NCBI GenBank assembly: GCA_964518305.1
Contig: CAZFDK010000005.1
Location: 1-64,000, forward strand
DNA: 64,000 nt
Direction of reading: 5' to 3'
Source: Caribbeanibacter sp964518305
GTDB lineage: Bacteria; Gemmatimonadota; Gemmatimonadetes; Palauibacterales; Palauibacteraceae
Positions 17,977-26,934 of the stretch are shown here, one piece after another. A program made the position numbers and the translations under genes. A model generated the notes under the pieces. That model was given only the letters and a program-made list of their open reading frames with translations. It searched no databases and was not told the origin of the DNA. Position 1 is the first letter of the stretch. The number at the start of each line of letters is the position of its first letter.

Positions 17977-18363
17977 ATGAGCCAAAAAGCGTTGGCGCTC
18001 GCTGCCGTGGTTTTTGGAGCGGTCACGATTGTTGCCGGCACCCGTGTTCTCACCGGCTCCGATCCGGGATACGTCGTCTTCCTGCCCTTGCTCATCTACA
18101 ATACGACGATGGGCGTGGTGTACATCGGGGTGGGTGCAATTGGTTGGCGTAGCCTCGATCACGGCCGGAACGGAGCGGCTGCGGTATTCCTCCTCAACCT
18201 ACTCGTCCTTGCAGCCATCTGGATCCTGTACACGTCCGGTGGCGCGGTGGCGATCGACAGTCTTCGGGCCATGATGCTGCGGACTGCTGTCTGGGGGGTG
18301 CTCTTCGTGGGCTTCCGGTGGCTCAACCGCAGGTCTGCCGGCGCTGACGGGAAGGCTCAGTGA
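17977..18363 (+). CDS. Four-helix membrane protein of unknown function
   Basis: A 128-residue protein with four predicted membrane helices (about residues 5-25, 36-56, 68-88 and 95-115), including FLPLLIYNTTMGVVYIGVGA. No enzymatic motif is visible. ATG at 17977 was preferred to TTG at 17968. Codon use is less GC-extreme than its neighbours (AAA, GTT, ACG), suggesting a different history. It lies 96 nt after the permease remnant. Function unknown. Confidence 0.6.
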   Translation: MSQKALALAAVVFGAVTIVAGTRVLTGSDPGYVVFLPLLIYNTTMGVVYIGVGAIGWRSLDHGRNGAAAVFLLNLLVLAAIWILYTSGGAVAIDSLRAMMLRTAVWGVLFVGFRWLNRRSAGADGKAQ

Positions 18364-18420
18364 AGGACTCGTTGTGCCTGTTCAGAGTCGCGATAGAGCG
18401 CGTTCGTTGCAGCTCCTGCT

Positions 18421-18645
18421 CGGTACAGCCGTCGCTCGATCGGCCTCTTCAACTGGGTGGATTCGGATCGGCGGGTGATCTCCCCTGGACTCGGCGAGCA
18501 GGGTCAGGCGATCGGCTACCTCGAGAGATGCACCCCCGGGGCCCTCGAAGTGGCCTGGGCGGCGAGGCGCAACCTGCGGGTCGTCGGCGAGCCCGCCTGG
18601 GACTTCGACCTGGAGCAGGCGCGCTTCACCACTCGGCGCTCTCGC
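18421..18645 (+). pseudogene. Coding-like remnant, not recognised
   Basis: An open stretch with strong GC3 bias reads SIGLFNWVDSDRRVISPGL and continues to WDFDLEQARFTT with no start codon in a sensible place and an abrupt loss of bias at about 18645, where it overlaps the end of the opposite cytochrome gene. It looks like a fragment of a once larger gene. I do not recognise the family. Confidence 0.3.
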
Positions 18646-19234
18646 GCAGCGGCTGCCGGAAGTCCACGTGGCAGGCGGAGCAGCGCTGGAGGAGCTCGGT
18701 GGTGAGGGCGACGATCCGGTCCATGTCCCGGTCACCGGCGACCTTCGCCAGCTCCATGGCCTTCTCGTGCCAGTACTGGTCCGCCGCCACGAATTCCTCG
18801 AGCCCCTTTTCGCCGAGCGCGCTCCGGATTCGCTCGATCTCGCGCGGGGGAATCTTCGCGTGCTCCGCCATGGCCCGGGCAGCCTCCTGGACGACGTCGT
18901 AGTTGCCGCGCCAGATCCCGGCCTGCACCGCAGCCATGTTCTGCTCGAGGTTCCGCATGATGAGCAGAAGGGGAAGGGTGTCCCGGGTCGAGTGCACGGG
19001 TTCGTACGGGATGCCCGTCCGCTGAGTCAGGCCGGCGGTGTCTCGGGCCGCCTCGGCCGCAGATCGCTCCGCGGATGCCGTGCCGGGAGATGCTCCTCGG
19101 GCGGGCACGACGGAGTCACCTGCTCCCCCTCCGGCAGAGGCCCGTGAGCCGTCCTCCGGGCCGCATCCGGCAGCGGCCAGCATCAAGGACGAAGCAGCGA
19201 CGAGTGCCGTACTGCGTCGACCGAGTGTCAGCAT
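18626..19234 (-). CDS. Cytochrome c'-like lipoprotein
   Basis: The 202-residue protein starts with a lipoprotein signal (LVAASSLMLAAAGC), a 50-residue Ala/Ser/Gly-rich linker and a four-helix domain of about 120 residues with a single heme motif CSACH near the C-terminus, as in class II cytochromes (cytochrome c'). It is therefore probably attached to a membrane on the periplasmic side, binding gases such as NO or passing electrons. ATG at 19234 was chosen for its GGGAG sequence 6 nt upstream. It is divergent from the TetR gene, and one of two identical operators lies 147 nt upstream of its start. Confidence 0.75.
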   Translation of the reverse strand: MLTLGRRSTALVAASSLMLAAAGCGPEDGSRASAGGGAGDSVVPARGASPGTASAERSAAEAARDTAGLTQRTGIPYEPVHSTRDTLPLLLIMRNLEQNMAAVQAGIWRGNYDVVQEAARAMAEHAKIPPREIERIRSALGEKGLEEFVAADQYWHEKAMELAKVAGDRDMDRIVALTTELLQRCSACHVDFRQPLRESAEW

Positions 19235-19380
19235 CACGTGCTCCCTTCCGGGGGCACTGCGAGGCAACCAGCAATCACGACGTCCAGTGTATTATCACAT
19301 AGCGACGGCACGTTATACAATCCAGCAATCCAGCGTCTCCGTCTTCGGAATCATCGCGAAGGGGAAACCTGGCCCAGATA

Positions 19381-19400
19381 GTGAGTAAATACTTATTAAC
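19381..19400. promoter_or_regulatory. TetR operator copy 1
   Basis: GTGAGTAAATACTTATTAAC is itself an imperfect palindrome and agrees at 17 of 20 positions with copy 2. It lies nearer the cytochrome gene. Confidence 0.65.
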
Positions 19401-19486
19401 TGCGTGGGCGAAACCCGACGGTTCGTCGTTCAGGTGACTCGCCGTTCCCCGCCTCCGGAATCGAGCCGGAACCTGACGCGGAGTAT

Positions 19487-19506
19487 GTGAGTAAGTATTT
19501 ATTTAC
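19487..19506. promoter_or_regulatory. TetR operator copy 2
   Basis: GTGAGTAAGTATTTATTTAC lies in a 26-nt near-palindrome (19484-19509) bounded by TATGT and ACATA. It is 121 nt upstream of the TetR gene and in the same orientation as copy 1, 106 nt away. Confidence 0.65.
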
Positions 19507-19627
19507 ATAGGTCGTCCGGGTGCTCCGGTCTCGTCGCGGCTGGACACCGGCCGGGAGGAGGGAACGCAACGGGGCCGGAGTGGCTGAACAGAGTCGATAC
19601 CTCGACAGCGGTGGAGAAGGGGAGACA

Positions 19628-20272
19628 GTGAGCAGCAGCGAGCAGAGACGGACCTACAAGTCGGGCGAGCAGCGCCGCGCGGAGATCATCACCGCGACGC
19701 TGGCGATCCTGGCGGAGAAGGGGATGCACGCGTGGACGACTGCGGCGCTCGCCCAACGGGTGGGCGTCTCGGAGGCCGCGATCTTCAAGCACTTCGAGAA
19801 TAAGGATGAGATCCTGACGGCCGCGCTGCGGCACCAGGCCCGGGAGCTCCGGTCCCGGATCGAGGAATACGAAGCACAGGGGAGCGCCTGGGAGCGGGCC
19901 GAGGGGCTGATCGGTCACCTGCTGGCCTACCTGGAGCGCACCCAGGGGGGACCACTCGTGATCCTTCTCGGCCAGGCGTCACGGATCCAGCCGGAGATGA
20001 AGGAAGAGGTCGGGCGCACGCGGGATCTGCTCCAGCTGCGGCTCCGGCAGTTTGCCGCTGAGGCGCTGGAGGAGTCCGGGCAGTCGGCCGAGTTGGATGC
20101 CGGCGCGATTGCGGAGACGACGCACGCGATCATGCTCTCGGCGGCGCTCCGCGGCATGATCTCGGACGAGAGAGAGGACCTCGTGGACGCCGCGTCGCCG
20201 ATGCTCGGCGTCCTGCGCCACTGCCTGGGCAGGGGAGCCGGGTTCAAGACGCAGGAGGAGGGAGACCAGTGA
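19628..20272 (+). CDS. TetR/AcrR-family repressor of the exporter operon
   Basis: The 214-residue protein has the TetR helix-turn-helix at about residues 15-60 (TLAILAEKGMHAWTTAALAQ, then RVGVSEAAIFKHFENKDEIL) and a C-terminal ligand-binding helical domain. It heads an operon of TolC, HlyD and ABC exporter genes, the same set that the E. coli CecR (YbiH) repressor controls. GTG at 19628 follows AAGGGGAG closely. Its stop overlaps the TolC start (GTGA). It probably represses through the repeated 20-nt operators until a toxic compound binds. Confidence 0.88.
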   Translation: MSSSEQRRTYKSGEQRRAEIITATLAILAEKGMHAWTTAALAQRVGVSEAAIFKHFENKDEILTAALRHQARELRSRIEEYEAQGSAWERAEGLIGHLLAYLERTQGGPLVILLGQASRIQPEMKEEVGRTRDLLQLRLRQFAAEALEESGQSAELDAGAIAETTHAIMLSAALRGMISDEREDLVDAASPMLGVLRHCLGRGAGFKTQEEGDQ

Positions 20273-21654
20273 ACGGGAAGCCAGTCGTTCGAGCCGCAGT
20301 GCTCGCGTTGAGCCTCGCCATCCCGATGGCGCCGGCGACGGCGGCCGGCCAGCGGGCGGCGGCTCCGGCGCGGCAGACTGCTCCGGTGCCCCTCGACGAA
20401 GCGATCCGCCGGGCCTCGGAGACCCACCCGTCGATTCGGGCGTCGGAGGCGGGCACGGAGGCGGCCCGGGCGCGGCTGGACCGGGCGCAGTCCGACTCGT
20501 GGCCGGACCTGAGCCTGGTGGGCAGCGCGACCCAGTATCAGAAGCCCATGGTGGTCCACCCGATCCACGGCTTCACGCCCGGCGAGACGCCCCCCTTCGA
20601 CGAGACGCTCCTGCAGGGCGGCGCGCGGCTGGACTACACGCTGTTCGGCGACGGGCGTTCGGGACGGGTTCGGAGCGCCCGGGCGGCGGCCGACGCCAGC
20701 CGGGCCGGGACCCGGTCGACAGCCGCCGACGTGGCCTCCGAGGCCTCGGCCGCCTACCTGACGGCGCTCACCCGCCGGCGCGTGCTCGAGGCCCACGACC
20801 GGCGGGTGTCGGCGCTGGAGGCGGAGCTGGGCCGGGCCCGCGAACAGCACGAGTTGGGACAGTCGCCCCGGGTGCAGGTGATCCGGGCCGAGGCGGAGCT
20901 GTCGAGCGCCCGGGCGGAGCGGACGCAGGTCGCGTCGGACCTGGAGGTGGCCCGCCGTCGCCTCGCCCGGCTGATGGGCGCGGCCCCGGAGGAAGTGGAG
21001 CGCCGGGGCGTGGAGGCGGTCTCCCCGGTCGATTCCGTCACGGCGAGACGGTCCGAGTGGATCGCCCGGGCCGAGCGGGGCAGTCCCGTTCTCGAGCGCG
21101 TCCGGCGCGAGCGGGAGGCCGCCGAGGCGGCGGCCGACGCCGCCCGCTCGGCCCGCCTCCCGAACCTGGAGCTCGGCGCCAGCTGGATGGACCGGGGGAG
21201 CGCCGACGGGAACTTCCTCGCCGAGTGGGGCGTCGGGCTCGACGTGTCGGTGCCGCTGTTCACTCGCGGGCGCGTGAGCGGCGAGATCGATCGCGCCGAG
21301 GCCGAGGGTCGCCGGGCCGCGGCGGCGGCCGAGGCCACCCGGCTCCGGATCGCGGACGCCGTCGACGAGGCTATTTCCGCTCTCGAGGCGGCCCGCTCCC
21401 GCCTCGCCGCGCTCCATGACGCCGTCCGGCAGGCCGAGGAAGTGGCACGCATCGAGAAGCTGCGGCTCGAGGCCGGACGGAGCGTCCAGCCGGATTACCT
21501 GGACGCCGAGGCCCGGCTCATGAGCGCGCGGGCCAGTCGGGCCGAGGCCGAGCACGCGGTGGTCCGGGCCCGGGTCCAGCTGGCCCGGATCACGGGCGAG
21601 CTCGACGCCGCGTGGGTCGAGGAGAACATCCGAACCGGAGGGGACGGACGATGA
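20269..21654 (+). CDS. TolC-like outer-membrane efflux protein
   Basis: The 461-residue protein begins with a signal peptide (VRAAVLALSLAIPMAPATAA) and has two copies of the OEP repeat: residues about 45-240 and 255-455, rich in coiled-coil helices (for example RARLDRAQSDSWPDLSLVGS and the second EAARSRLAALHDAVRQAEEV). TolC-type proteins trimerise as an outer-membrane channel and periplasmic tunnel. It lies between the TetR gene and the HlyD-like gene with 4-nt overlaps on both sides, so it completes the exporter. Confidence 0.9.
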   Translation: MNGKPVVRAAVLALSLAIPMAPATAAGQRAAAPARQTAPVPLDEAIRRASETHPSIRASEAGTEAARARLDRAQSDSWPDLSLVGSATQYQKPMVVHPIHGFTPGETPPFDETLLQGGARLDYTLFGDGRSGRVRSARAAADASRAGTRSTAADVASEASAAYLTALTRRRVLEAHDRRVSALEAELGRAREQHELGQSPRVQVIRAEAELSSARAERTQVASDLEVARRRLARLMGAAPEEVERRGVEAVSPVDSVTARRSEWIARAERGSPVLERVRREREAAEAAADAARSARLPNLELGASWMDRGSADGNFLAEWGVGLDVSVPLFTRGRVSGEIDRAEAEGRRAAAAAEATRLRIADAVDEAISALEAARSRLAALHDAVRQAEEVARIEKLRLEAGRSVQPDYLDAEARLMSARASRAEAEHAVVRARVQLARITGELDAAWVEENIRTGGDGR

Positions 21655-22661
21655 GCTCGAAGCGAGCGAGAATCGCGATGGCGGCCGTGGCGGTGGCCCT
21701 GGCGGCGGGGGCCGGCTGGTACCTGCTCTCCGGGGACGGGGAGGGGGACGACGTCCTGACGGCCTCGGGCACCGTGGAGGCCACGGAGGCCCACCTCGGC
21801 TTCCAGGCGGCGGGCCGGATCCGCGGAATTCGGGTCGAGGAGGGGGACTCCGTGGGCGCCGGCGACACGCTGGCCGTGCTGGACCGGCGGGAGCTGCTGG
21901 CCCGGCGCGAGGCCGCGGAGGCGGAGATCGCGGCGGCCCGGGCCGCCCTCCGCGAGCTGGAGACCGGCTCGCGGCCGCAAGAGCTCGAGCAGGCTCGATC
22001 GGCGGTCCGCGCCGCCGAGCAGAAGCGCGAGGACGCCCGGCGGGACTTCGAGCGCACGAAGAAGCTCTACCAGGGCGGGGCGGCGAGCCGGGAGGCCTTC
22101 GACAAGGCCCGGACGCGCCTGGAGGTGGCCACCGCCGAGCTCGAGCAGGCCCGCGAGGAGCTGAGCCTGGCGGAGGAGGGCCCGCGGCCCGAGAAGCTCC
22201 AGGCCCAGAGGGCGCGGCTCCGGGGAGCGCGGGCGTCCCTGCGGTCGGTGGAGGCCCGGCTGGACAACATGGTCATCACGGCCCCCTACACCGGCCTGAT
22301 CACGGTTCGGCACCGGGAGCCCGGCGAGAGCACGCCGCCGGGCGCCGCCGTCTTCACGCTCATGGACCCGACCGACCGCTGGGTCCGGATCTACGTGCGC
22401 GAGGACCGGATCGGCGCGGTGAGCCTGGGCCAGCGGGCCACGATCACCTCGGACACCTACCGCGACCGGTCCTACGGGGGGCGCGTCAGCTTCGTCGCCT
22501 CGGAGGCGGAGTTCACGCCGACGAACGTCCAGACGCAGGAGGAGCGGGTGAAGCTGGTCTACGCCGTCAAGGTGCGGATCACCGGCGACCCGGACCGGGT
22601 GCTGAAGCCCGGGATGCCCGCCGACGTCGAGATTCGCCTCGGGGGCGGGAGCGACCGGTGA
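21651..22661 (+). CDS. HlyD-family periplasmic adaptor (YbhG-like)
   Basis: The 336-residue protein has an N-terminal membrane anchor (residues about 7-25, AMAAVAVALAAGAGWYLL), a split lipoyl/biotinyl-like domain (TASGTVEATEAHLGFQAAGR and ITAPYTGLITVRHREPGEST), a long coiled coil between them and a beta-barrel domain (WVRIYVREDRIGAVSLGQRA). It connects the ABC permeases to TolC. ATG at 21651 follows GGAGGGG. It overlaps both neighbours by 4 nt and resembles E. coli YbhG. Confidence 0.9.
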   Translation: MSSKRARIAMAAVAVALAAGAGWYLLSGDGEGDDVLTASGTVEATEAHLGFQAAGRIRGIRVEEGDSVGAGDTLAVLDRRELLARREAAEAEIAAARAALRELETGSRPQELEQARSAVRAAEQKREDARRDFERTKKLYQGGAASREAFDKARTRLEVATAELEQAREELSLAEEGPRPEKLQAQRARLRGARASLRSVEARLDNMVITAPYTGLITVRHREPGESTPPGAAVFTLMDPTDRWVRIYVREDRIGAVSLGQRATITSDTYRDRSYGGRVSFVASEAEFTPTNVQTQEERVKLVYAVKVRITGDPDRVLKPGMPADVEIRLGGGSDR

Positions 22662-23632
22662 CCCGCGACGACGCGGCGGTCCGGGCCCGGGCGCTCTCCC
22701 GGCGCTTCGGGGAGCTGGCCGCCGTCGACGGCCTCGACTTCGAGGTCCGTCCCGGCGAGCTGTTCGGGCTCGTGGGGCCCGACGGGGCGGGGAAGACCAC
22801 CACGCTACGCATGCTCGCCGGCGTGCTGCCGCCGAGCGGCGGCGACGCCGTCGTCCTGGGGACCGGGATCGGCGAGGACCCCGAGGCGCCGAAGAGCGAG
22901 ATCGCGTACATGCCCCAGCGCTTCGGCCTGTACACGGATCTCACGGTGCGGGAAAACCTGGACTTCTACGCGGACCTCTTCCGGGTGCCGGAGCCCGAGC
23001 GAAGCGAGAGGCGCGAGCGGCTGTACGAGTTCTCGGGGCTCGCCCCCTTCGGGGACCGGCTGGCAGGCGACCTGTCCGGGGGCATGAAACAGAAGCTCGG
23101 GCTCTCCTGTGCGCTGATCCACGAGCCGGAGCTGCTGCTCCTGGACGAGCCCACCTTCGGCGTCGATCCGATCTCACGCCGGGACCTGTGGATGATCGTC
23201 CACGAGATGGTGGCCCGGGGGGTGACGGCGATCGTGAGCACCGCCTACATGGACGAGGCGGAGCGCTTCGATCGGGTGGGCCTGCTTGACGGGGGACGGC
23301 TTTTGGCGCTGGACACGCCGGACCGCCTCGCGCGGGACCTGGAGGGTCGGCTGCTCTCGGTTCGGGCCGCCCCGCTTCGGGAGGCCCGGGACCGGCTCGG
23401 GAGACTTCCCTTCGTCGTTCGCGCCGCCGTCTTCGGCGACCGGGTGCACGCCACCGTCGACGACGCAGAGGGGCGACGGGCCGAGACGGAGCGCGGGCTC
23501 GAGCAGGCGGGCCTCGCCGACGTCGACGTGGAGCCGATCGAGCCGTCCATGGAGGACGTGTTCATGGAACGGGTCCCCGAAGGGGGACGTGCGGCCGCCG
23601 GGACCGTCGATCCGGAGGTCGCCGATGGCTGA
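22658..23632 (+). CDS. ABC exporter ATP-binding protein (YbhF N-half type)
   Basis: The 324-residue ATPase has the Walker A box GPDGAGKTT near residue 40, with Asp where Asn is usual, the signature LSGGMKQKLGLSCALIHEPE, Walker B LLLLDEPTFGVDP, and a C-terminal extension (VEPIEPSMEDVFMERVPE) typical of the drug-export type. It corresponds to the first half of the fused E. coli YbhF and would drive export with the next gene. The GTG start overlaps the HlyD stop by 4 nt. Confidence 0.9.
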   Translation: MTRDDAAVRARALSRRFGELAAVDGLDFEVRPGELFGLVGPDGAGKTTTLRMLAGVLPPSGGDAVVLGTGIGEDPEAPKSEIAYMPQRFGLYTDLTVRENLDFYADLFRVPEPERSERRERLYEFSGLAPFGDRLAGDLSGGMKQKLGLSCALIHEPELLLLDEPTFGVDPISRRDLWMIVHEMVARGVTAIVSTAYMDEAERFDRVGLLDGGRLLALDTPDRLARDLEGRLLSVRAAPLREARDRLGRLPFVVRAAVFGDRVHATVDDAEGRRAETERGLEQAGLADVDVEPIEPSMEDVFMERVPEGGRAAAGTVDPEVADG

Positions 23633-24641
23633 CGGCAGCCCGCGGGAACGGGTCCGCGGGGCGGGTCACGCCGGGGACGGGCGGTCGGCTGCCGGCGACG
23701 TGGCGGTGTGGGCGAAGGAGCTCACCCGCCGGTTCGGCGACTTCACGGCGGTGGATCACGTCAGCTTCGAGGTCGCCGACGGGGAGATCTTCGGGTTCCT
23801 GGGGCCGAACGGCGCCGGGAAGACCACGACGATCAAGATGCTCGCCGGGCTTCTCCGACCCACCGAGGGCGAGGGCCGCGTCACGGGATACGACGTGGCA
23901 AAGGAGCGGCAGGCCATCCGACGCAGCATCGGCTACATGTCCCAGCTCTTCTCCCTGTACGCCGATCTCACGGTGGAGGAGAACATCGACTTCTTCGGCC
24001 GCCTGTACGGCCTCCGGCGCGGGCGCCGGGAGGAGCGGAAGGAGTGGGCGCTCGAGATGGCGGGGCTGGGCGACCGGCGCGACCGGATCACCGGGGACCT
24101 GCCGCTGGGCTGGAAGCAGCGCCTGGCCCTGGGGTGCGCGGTGCTCCACGAGCCGCCGATCCTCTTCCTGGACGAGCCCACCTCCGGCGTCGATCCCTCC
24201 TCGCGGCGCGCCTTCTGGGACCTGATCCACGACCTCGCCGAGGGGGGGACCACGGTCTTCGTCACCACCCACTACATGCAGGAGGCGGAGTACTGCGACC
24301 GGCTGGCGCTCATGAACCGGGGCGAGCTCATCGCCCTGGACGAGCCGGCCCGGCTCCGGGAGCAGATGACCGAGCCCCTGCTCGAGGTCCGGGTGGACGA
24401 CCCCGTTCGGGGCGTGGAGGCGCTGCAGGGGGCGCCGGGCGTGATCGAGGCGGCCATGTTCGGCCGCCGGCTCCACCTGGCGCTGGAGGAGGGGGCCGAC
24501 CTCGAGGACGCGAGAAGAGCGGTGGCCCGACGCCTCGAGGAGGCCGGCGTCGAGCTGGAGAGCGTCGCGCGGGTCGTCCCGTCGCTGGAGGACGTGTTCG
24601 TCGGGCGGGTGCGCGCCGCCGGCGGGGCGCCGACCGAGTGA
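23625..24641 (+). CDS. ABC exporter ATP-binding protein (YbhF C-half type)
   Basis: The 338-residue ATPase has a normal Walker A, GPNGAGKTT near residue 60, Walker B ILFLDEPTSGVDP and the switch His in VTTHYMQEAE. The signature is altered to LPLGWKQRLALG, lacking the usual SGG, which is also known in the second half of YbhF-type proteins. So the two ATPase sites are probably unequal. It overlaps the first ATPase gene by 8 nt. In E. coli both are fused into one protein; here they are separate. A charged stretch of about 25 residues precedes the domain. Confidence 0.88.
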   Translation: MADGSPRERVRGAGHAGDGRSAAGDVAVWAKELTRRFGDFTAVDHVSFEVADGEIFGFLGPNGAGKTTTIKMLAGLLRPTEGEGRVTGYDVAKERQAIRRSIGYMSQLFSLYADLTVEENIDFFGRLYGLRRGRREERKEWALEMAGLGDRRDRITGDLPLGWKQRLALGCAVLHEPPILFLDEPTSGVDPSSRRAFWDLIHDLAEGGTTVFVTTHYMQEAEYCDRLALMNRGELIALDEPARLREQMTEPLLEVRVDDPVRGVEALQGAPGVIEAAMFGRRLHLALEEGADLEDARRAVARRLEEAGVELESVARVVPSLEDVFVGRVRAAGGAPTE

Positions 24642-24654
24642 GGGAGGACCGGCG

Positions 24655-25776
24655 ATGATCGACCTCGGCCGGCTGTGGGCGATGGCCCGCAAGGAGGCCC
24701 TCCAGCTGCGGCGGGACACCCGGAGCCTCATTCTCGCCTTCCTGCTCCCGGTGACGCTGGTGGTGCTCTTCGGATACGCCATCAGCTGGGACGTGGAGAA
24801 CATCCAGACCGCGGTGCTGGACCAGGACCACTCGGCCCGCAGCCGCGAGCTGCTCGACGCCTTTCGCGCCTCCGGCTACTTCGAGTTCGTGGATGTCCCG
24901 GAGGACTACGCCCGGGGCCCGGAGGAGCTCCTGGACCGCGGCGACGCCCGGATCGTCCTGGTGGTGCCGCCCGACTTCTCGGAGGATCTGGACGCCGAGC
25001 GGACGGCCGAGGTCCAGGCGCTGGTGGACGGCACCGACGCCAACACGGCGACGATCACGCTCGGCTACGCCCGGGCGATCGTTCAGGACTACTCCCGGAG
25101 CGTCCGCTTCGCCGGCCGCACGGTCTCGCCCCCGGTGCAGTCCGACTCCCGGGTGTGGTACAACGAGGAACTCGAGAGCAAGAACATGATCGTGCCCGGG
25201 CTGGTGGCGGTGATCATGATGATCATCGCCGCCATGCTCACCTCGCTGACCATCGCCCGGGAGTGGGAGCGGGGGACCATGGAGCAGCTGGCCTCCACGC
25301 CCGTGGGGAGAGCGGAGGTGGTGCTGGGCAAGCTCCTCCCCTACGTGGCCATCGGCCTCGTCGACGTGGTCCTGGTCAGCGTCATCGGCGTCTGGCTGTT
25401 CGGCGTGCCCTTCCGGGGGAACGCAGGCCTCCTGATGATCCTGTCCCTGGCCTTCATCATCGGCGCCGCCACGCTGGGCATGTTCATCTCCGCGGTGGCG
25501 AAGTCCCAGCTGCTGGCCACCCAGCTGGCGATGATCCTCACGTTCCTGCCGGCCTTCCTCCTCTCCGGGTTCATGTACGCCATCGAGGTCATGCCGGCGG
25601 CGCTGGAGGCGGTGACCTACCTGATCCCGGCGCGCTATTTCCTGGTGGTCACCCGGGGCATCTTCCTCAAGGGCGTCGGTGTCGAGGTGCTACGGGTCCA
25701 GGGACTGCTGATGATCGCCTTCGCCGCGGTCGGAATCTTCGCGTCGATTCGCGTCTTCCGGAAGGCGATCCGATGA
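24655..25776 (+). CDS. ABC-2 type exporter permease (YbhS/YbhR-like)
   Basis: The 373-residue inner-membrane protein has one N-terminal helix (LILAFLLPVTLVVLFGYAIS), a periplasmic domain of about 130 residues, and five C-terminal helices from about residue 178 (IVPGLVAVIMMIIAAMLTSL), with the family motif REWERGTMEQLASTPVGRAE. It forms the pore together with the next gene product. GAGGGAGG precedes the ATG by about 6 nt. Likely substrates are cationic drugs, but this cannot be read from sequence. Confidence 0.9.
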   Translation: MIDLGRLWAMARKEALQLRRDTRSLILAFLLPVTLVVLFGYAISWDVENIQTAVLDQDHSARSRELLDAFRASGYFEFVDVPEDYARGPEELLDRGDARIVLVVPPDFSEDLDAERTAEVQALVDGTDANTATITLGYARAIVQDYSRSVRFAGRTVSPPVQSDSRVWYNEELESKNMIVPGLVAVIMMIIAAMLTSLTIAREWERGTMEQLASTPVGRAEVVLGKLLPYVAIGLVDVVLVSVIGVWLFGVPFRGNAGLLMILSLAFIIGAATLGMFISAVAKSQLLATQLAMILTFLPAFLLSGFMYAIEVMPAALEAVTYLIPARYFLVVTRGIFLKGVGVEVLRVQGLLMIAFAAVGIFASIRVFRKAIR

Positions 25777-26912
25777 CCGACCGGCCGCTCCGGGACCGGA
25801 CCGCCGATTCCCTCCTCCGGATGGCCGGGCTGCTGGTGAAGGAGTTCCGTCAGATCTTCCGGGATCCCCGCCTGGCACGCGTCATCTTCATCAGTCCCCT
25901 TATCCAGCTCGTGGTCTTCGGCTACGCGGTCTCCACCGACCTGTGGAAGACCTCCACCCTCGTCGTGGACCACGACCGGACCCAGGCCTCGCGGCAGCTC
26001 GTGGAGTCGCTCACCTCCTCCGGCTACTTCCGGGTGACCGGCCGATCCGACCGGGGAGGGGACATCGTCGACGCGCTGGACCACGGCGACGCGGTGGTGG
26101 GACTTCAGATCCCGCCGGACTTCTCGACACGCCTCCGCGACGGAGACGCTCGCGTCCAGCTGCTCTTCGACGGCACGAACTCCAACACCGCCTCCGTGGC
26201 CAAGTCCTACGCCGAGCGGATCGTCCTGCAGTACGGCCTCGAGCGCGCCTCGGCCGCCCCGCCGGAGGCCGTGGAGCTCCGGGAGCGGGCCTGGTACAAC
26301 CCGAGCCTGGAGAGCCGCAACTACAACGTCCCGGCGGTCGTCGGGGCCCTCATCCTCCTGGTCTGCCTGCTCCTCACCTCGCTCGCCGTGGTCCGGGAAC
26401 GGGAGATCGGCACGCTCGAGCAGCTCGAGGTGAGCCCGCTGACCCCCGGGGAGCTGATCGTGGGGAAGACCCTCCCCTTCGCGGTCATCGGCCTGGTGGA
26501 TTTGGCGATCGTCACCGGCGCCGCGCTGCTCTGGTTCGACGTCCCCTTCCGGGGAACCGTGGGCCCGCTGCTGCTGGCCAGCGTCCTGTACCTGCTGTCG
26601 GGACTCGGCCTGGGGCTTTTCATCTCCACGATCTCGAAGACCCAGCAGGAGGCCTTCATGGGCAGCTTCCTGGTCTTCATGCCCGCCATCCTGCTCTCCG
26701 GCTTCATGTTCCCCGTGAGCAGCATGCCGCGGAGCTTCCAGTGGCTGACGCTGGTCAACCCGGTGCGGCACTACATCGAGATCGTCCGTGACGTCTTCCT
26801 CAAGGGGACCGGCGTCTGGACCATGTGGCCGAAGTTCGCCGCCCTGCTGGCCCTGGGCGCCGGGCTCCTGTTGATCGCCACCGTTCGCTTCCGGCGAGAG
26901 ACCGGGGGATGA
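25773..26912 (+). CDS. ABC-2 type exporter permease (YbhR/YbhS-like)
   Basis: A 379-residue partner permease with the same layout: N-terminal helix (RVIFISPLIQLVVFGYAVST), a periplasmic domain (DGTNSNTASVAKSYAERIVL), then five helices from about residue 187 (VPAVVGALILLVCLLLTSLA, VREREIGTLEQLEVSPLTPG). It is a diverged paralogue of the preceding gene and overlaps it by 4 nt, so the two are likely made in equal amounts and form a heterodimer. It ends the exporter operon and converges on the LuxR gene 22 nt away. Confidence 0.9.
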   Translation: MTDRPLRDRTADSLLRMAGLLVKEFRQIFRDPRLARVIFISPLIQLVVFGYAVSTDLWKTSTLVVDHDRTQASRQLVESLTSSGYFRVTGRSDRGGDIVDALDHGDAVVGLQIPPDFSTRLRDGDARVQLLFDGTNSNTASVAKSYAERIVLQYGLERASAAPPEAVELRERAWYNPSLESRNYNVPAVVGALILLVCLLLTSLAVVREREIGTLEQLEVSPLTPGELIVGKTLPFAVIGLVDLAIVTGAALLWFDVPFRGTVGPLLLASVLYLLSGLGLGLFISTISKTQQEAFMGSFLVFMPAILLSGFMFPVSSMPRSFQWLTLVNPVRHYIEIVRDVFLKGTGVWTMWPKFAALLALGAGLLLIATVRFRRETGG

Positions 26913-26934
26913 GACCGCCGCGGAATTCCACCGT

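Larger units (their letters stand above)
19235..19627 (+). other. Divergent intergenic region with operators
   Basis: This 393-nt gap holds no supported gene. It is markedly A/T-richer than its surroundings, especially 19280-19325 and 19380-19510, and carries two near-identical operators described separately. Promoters for the cytochrome and exporter operons are expected here. A longer translation of the TetR frame from 19520 is possible but adds Arg/Gly-rich residues without family support. Confidence 0.6.
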
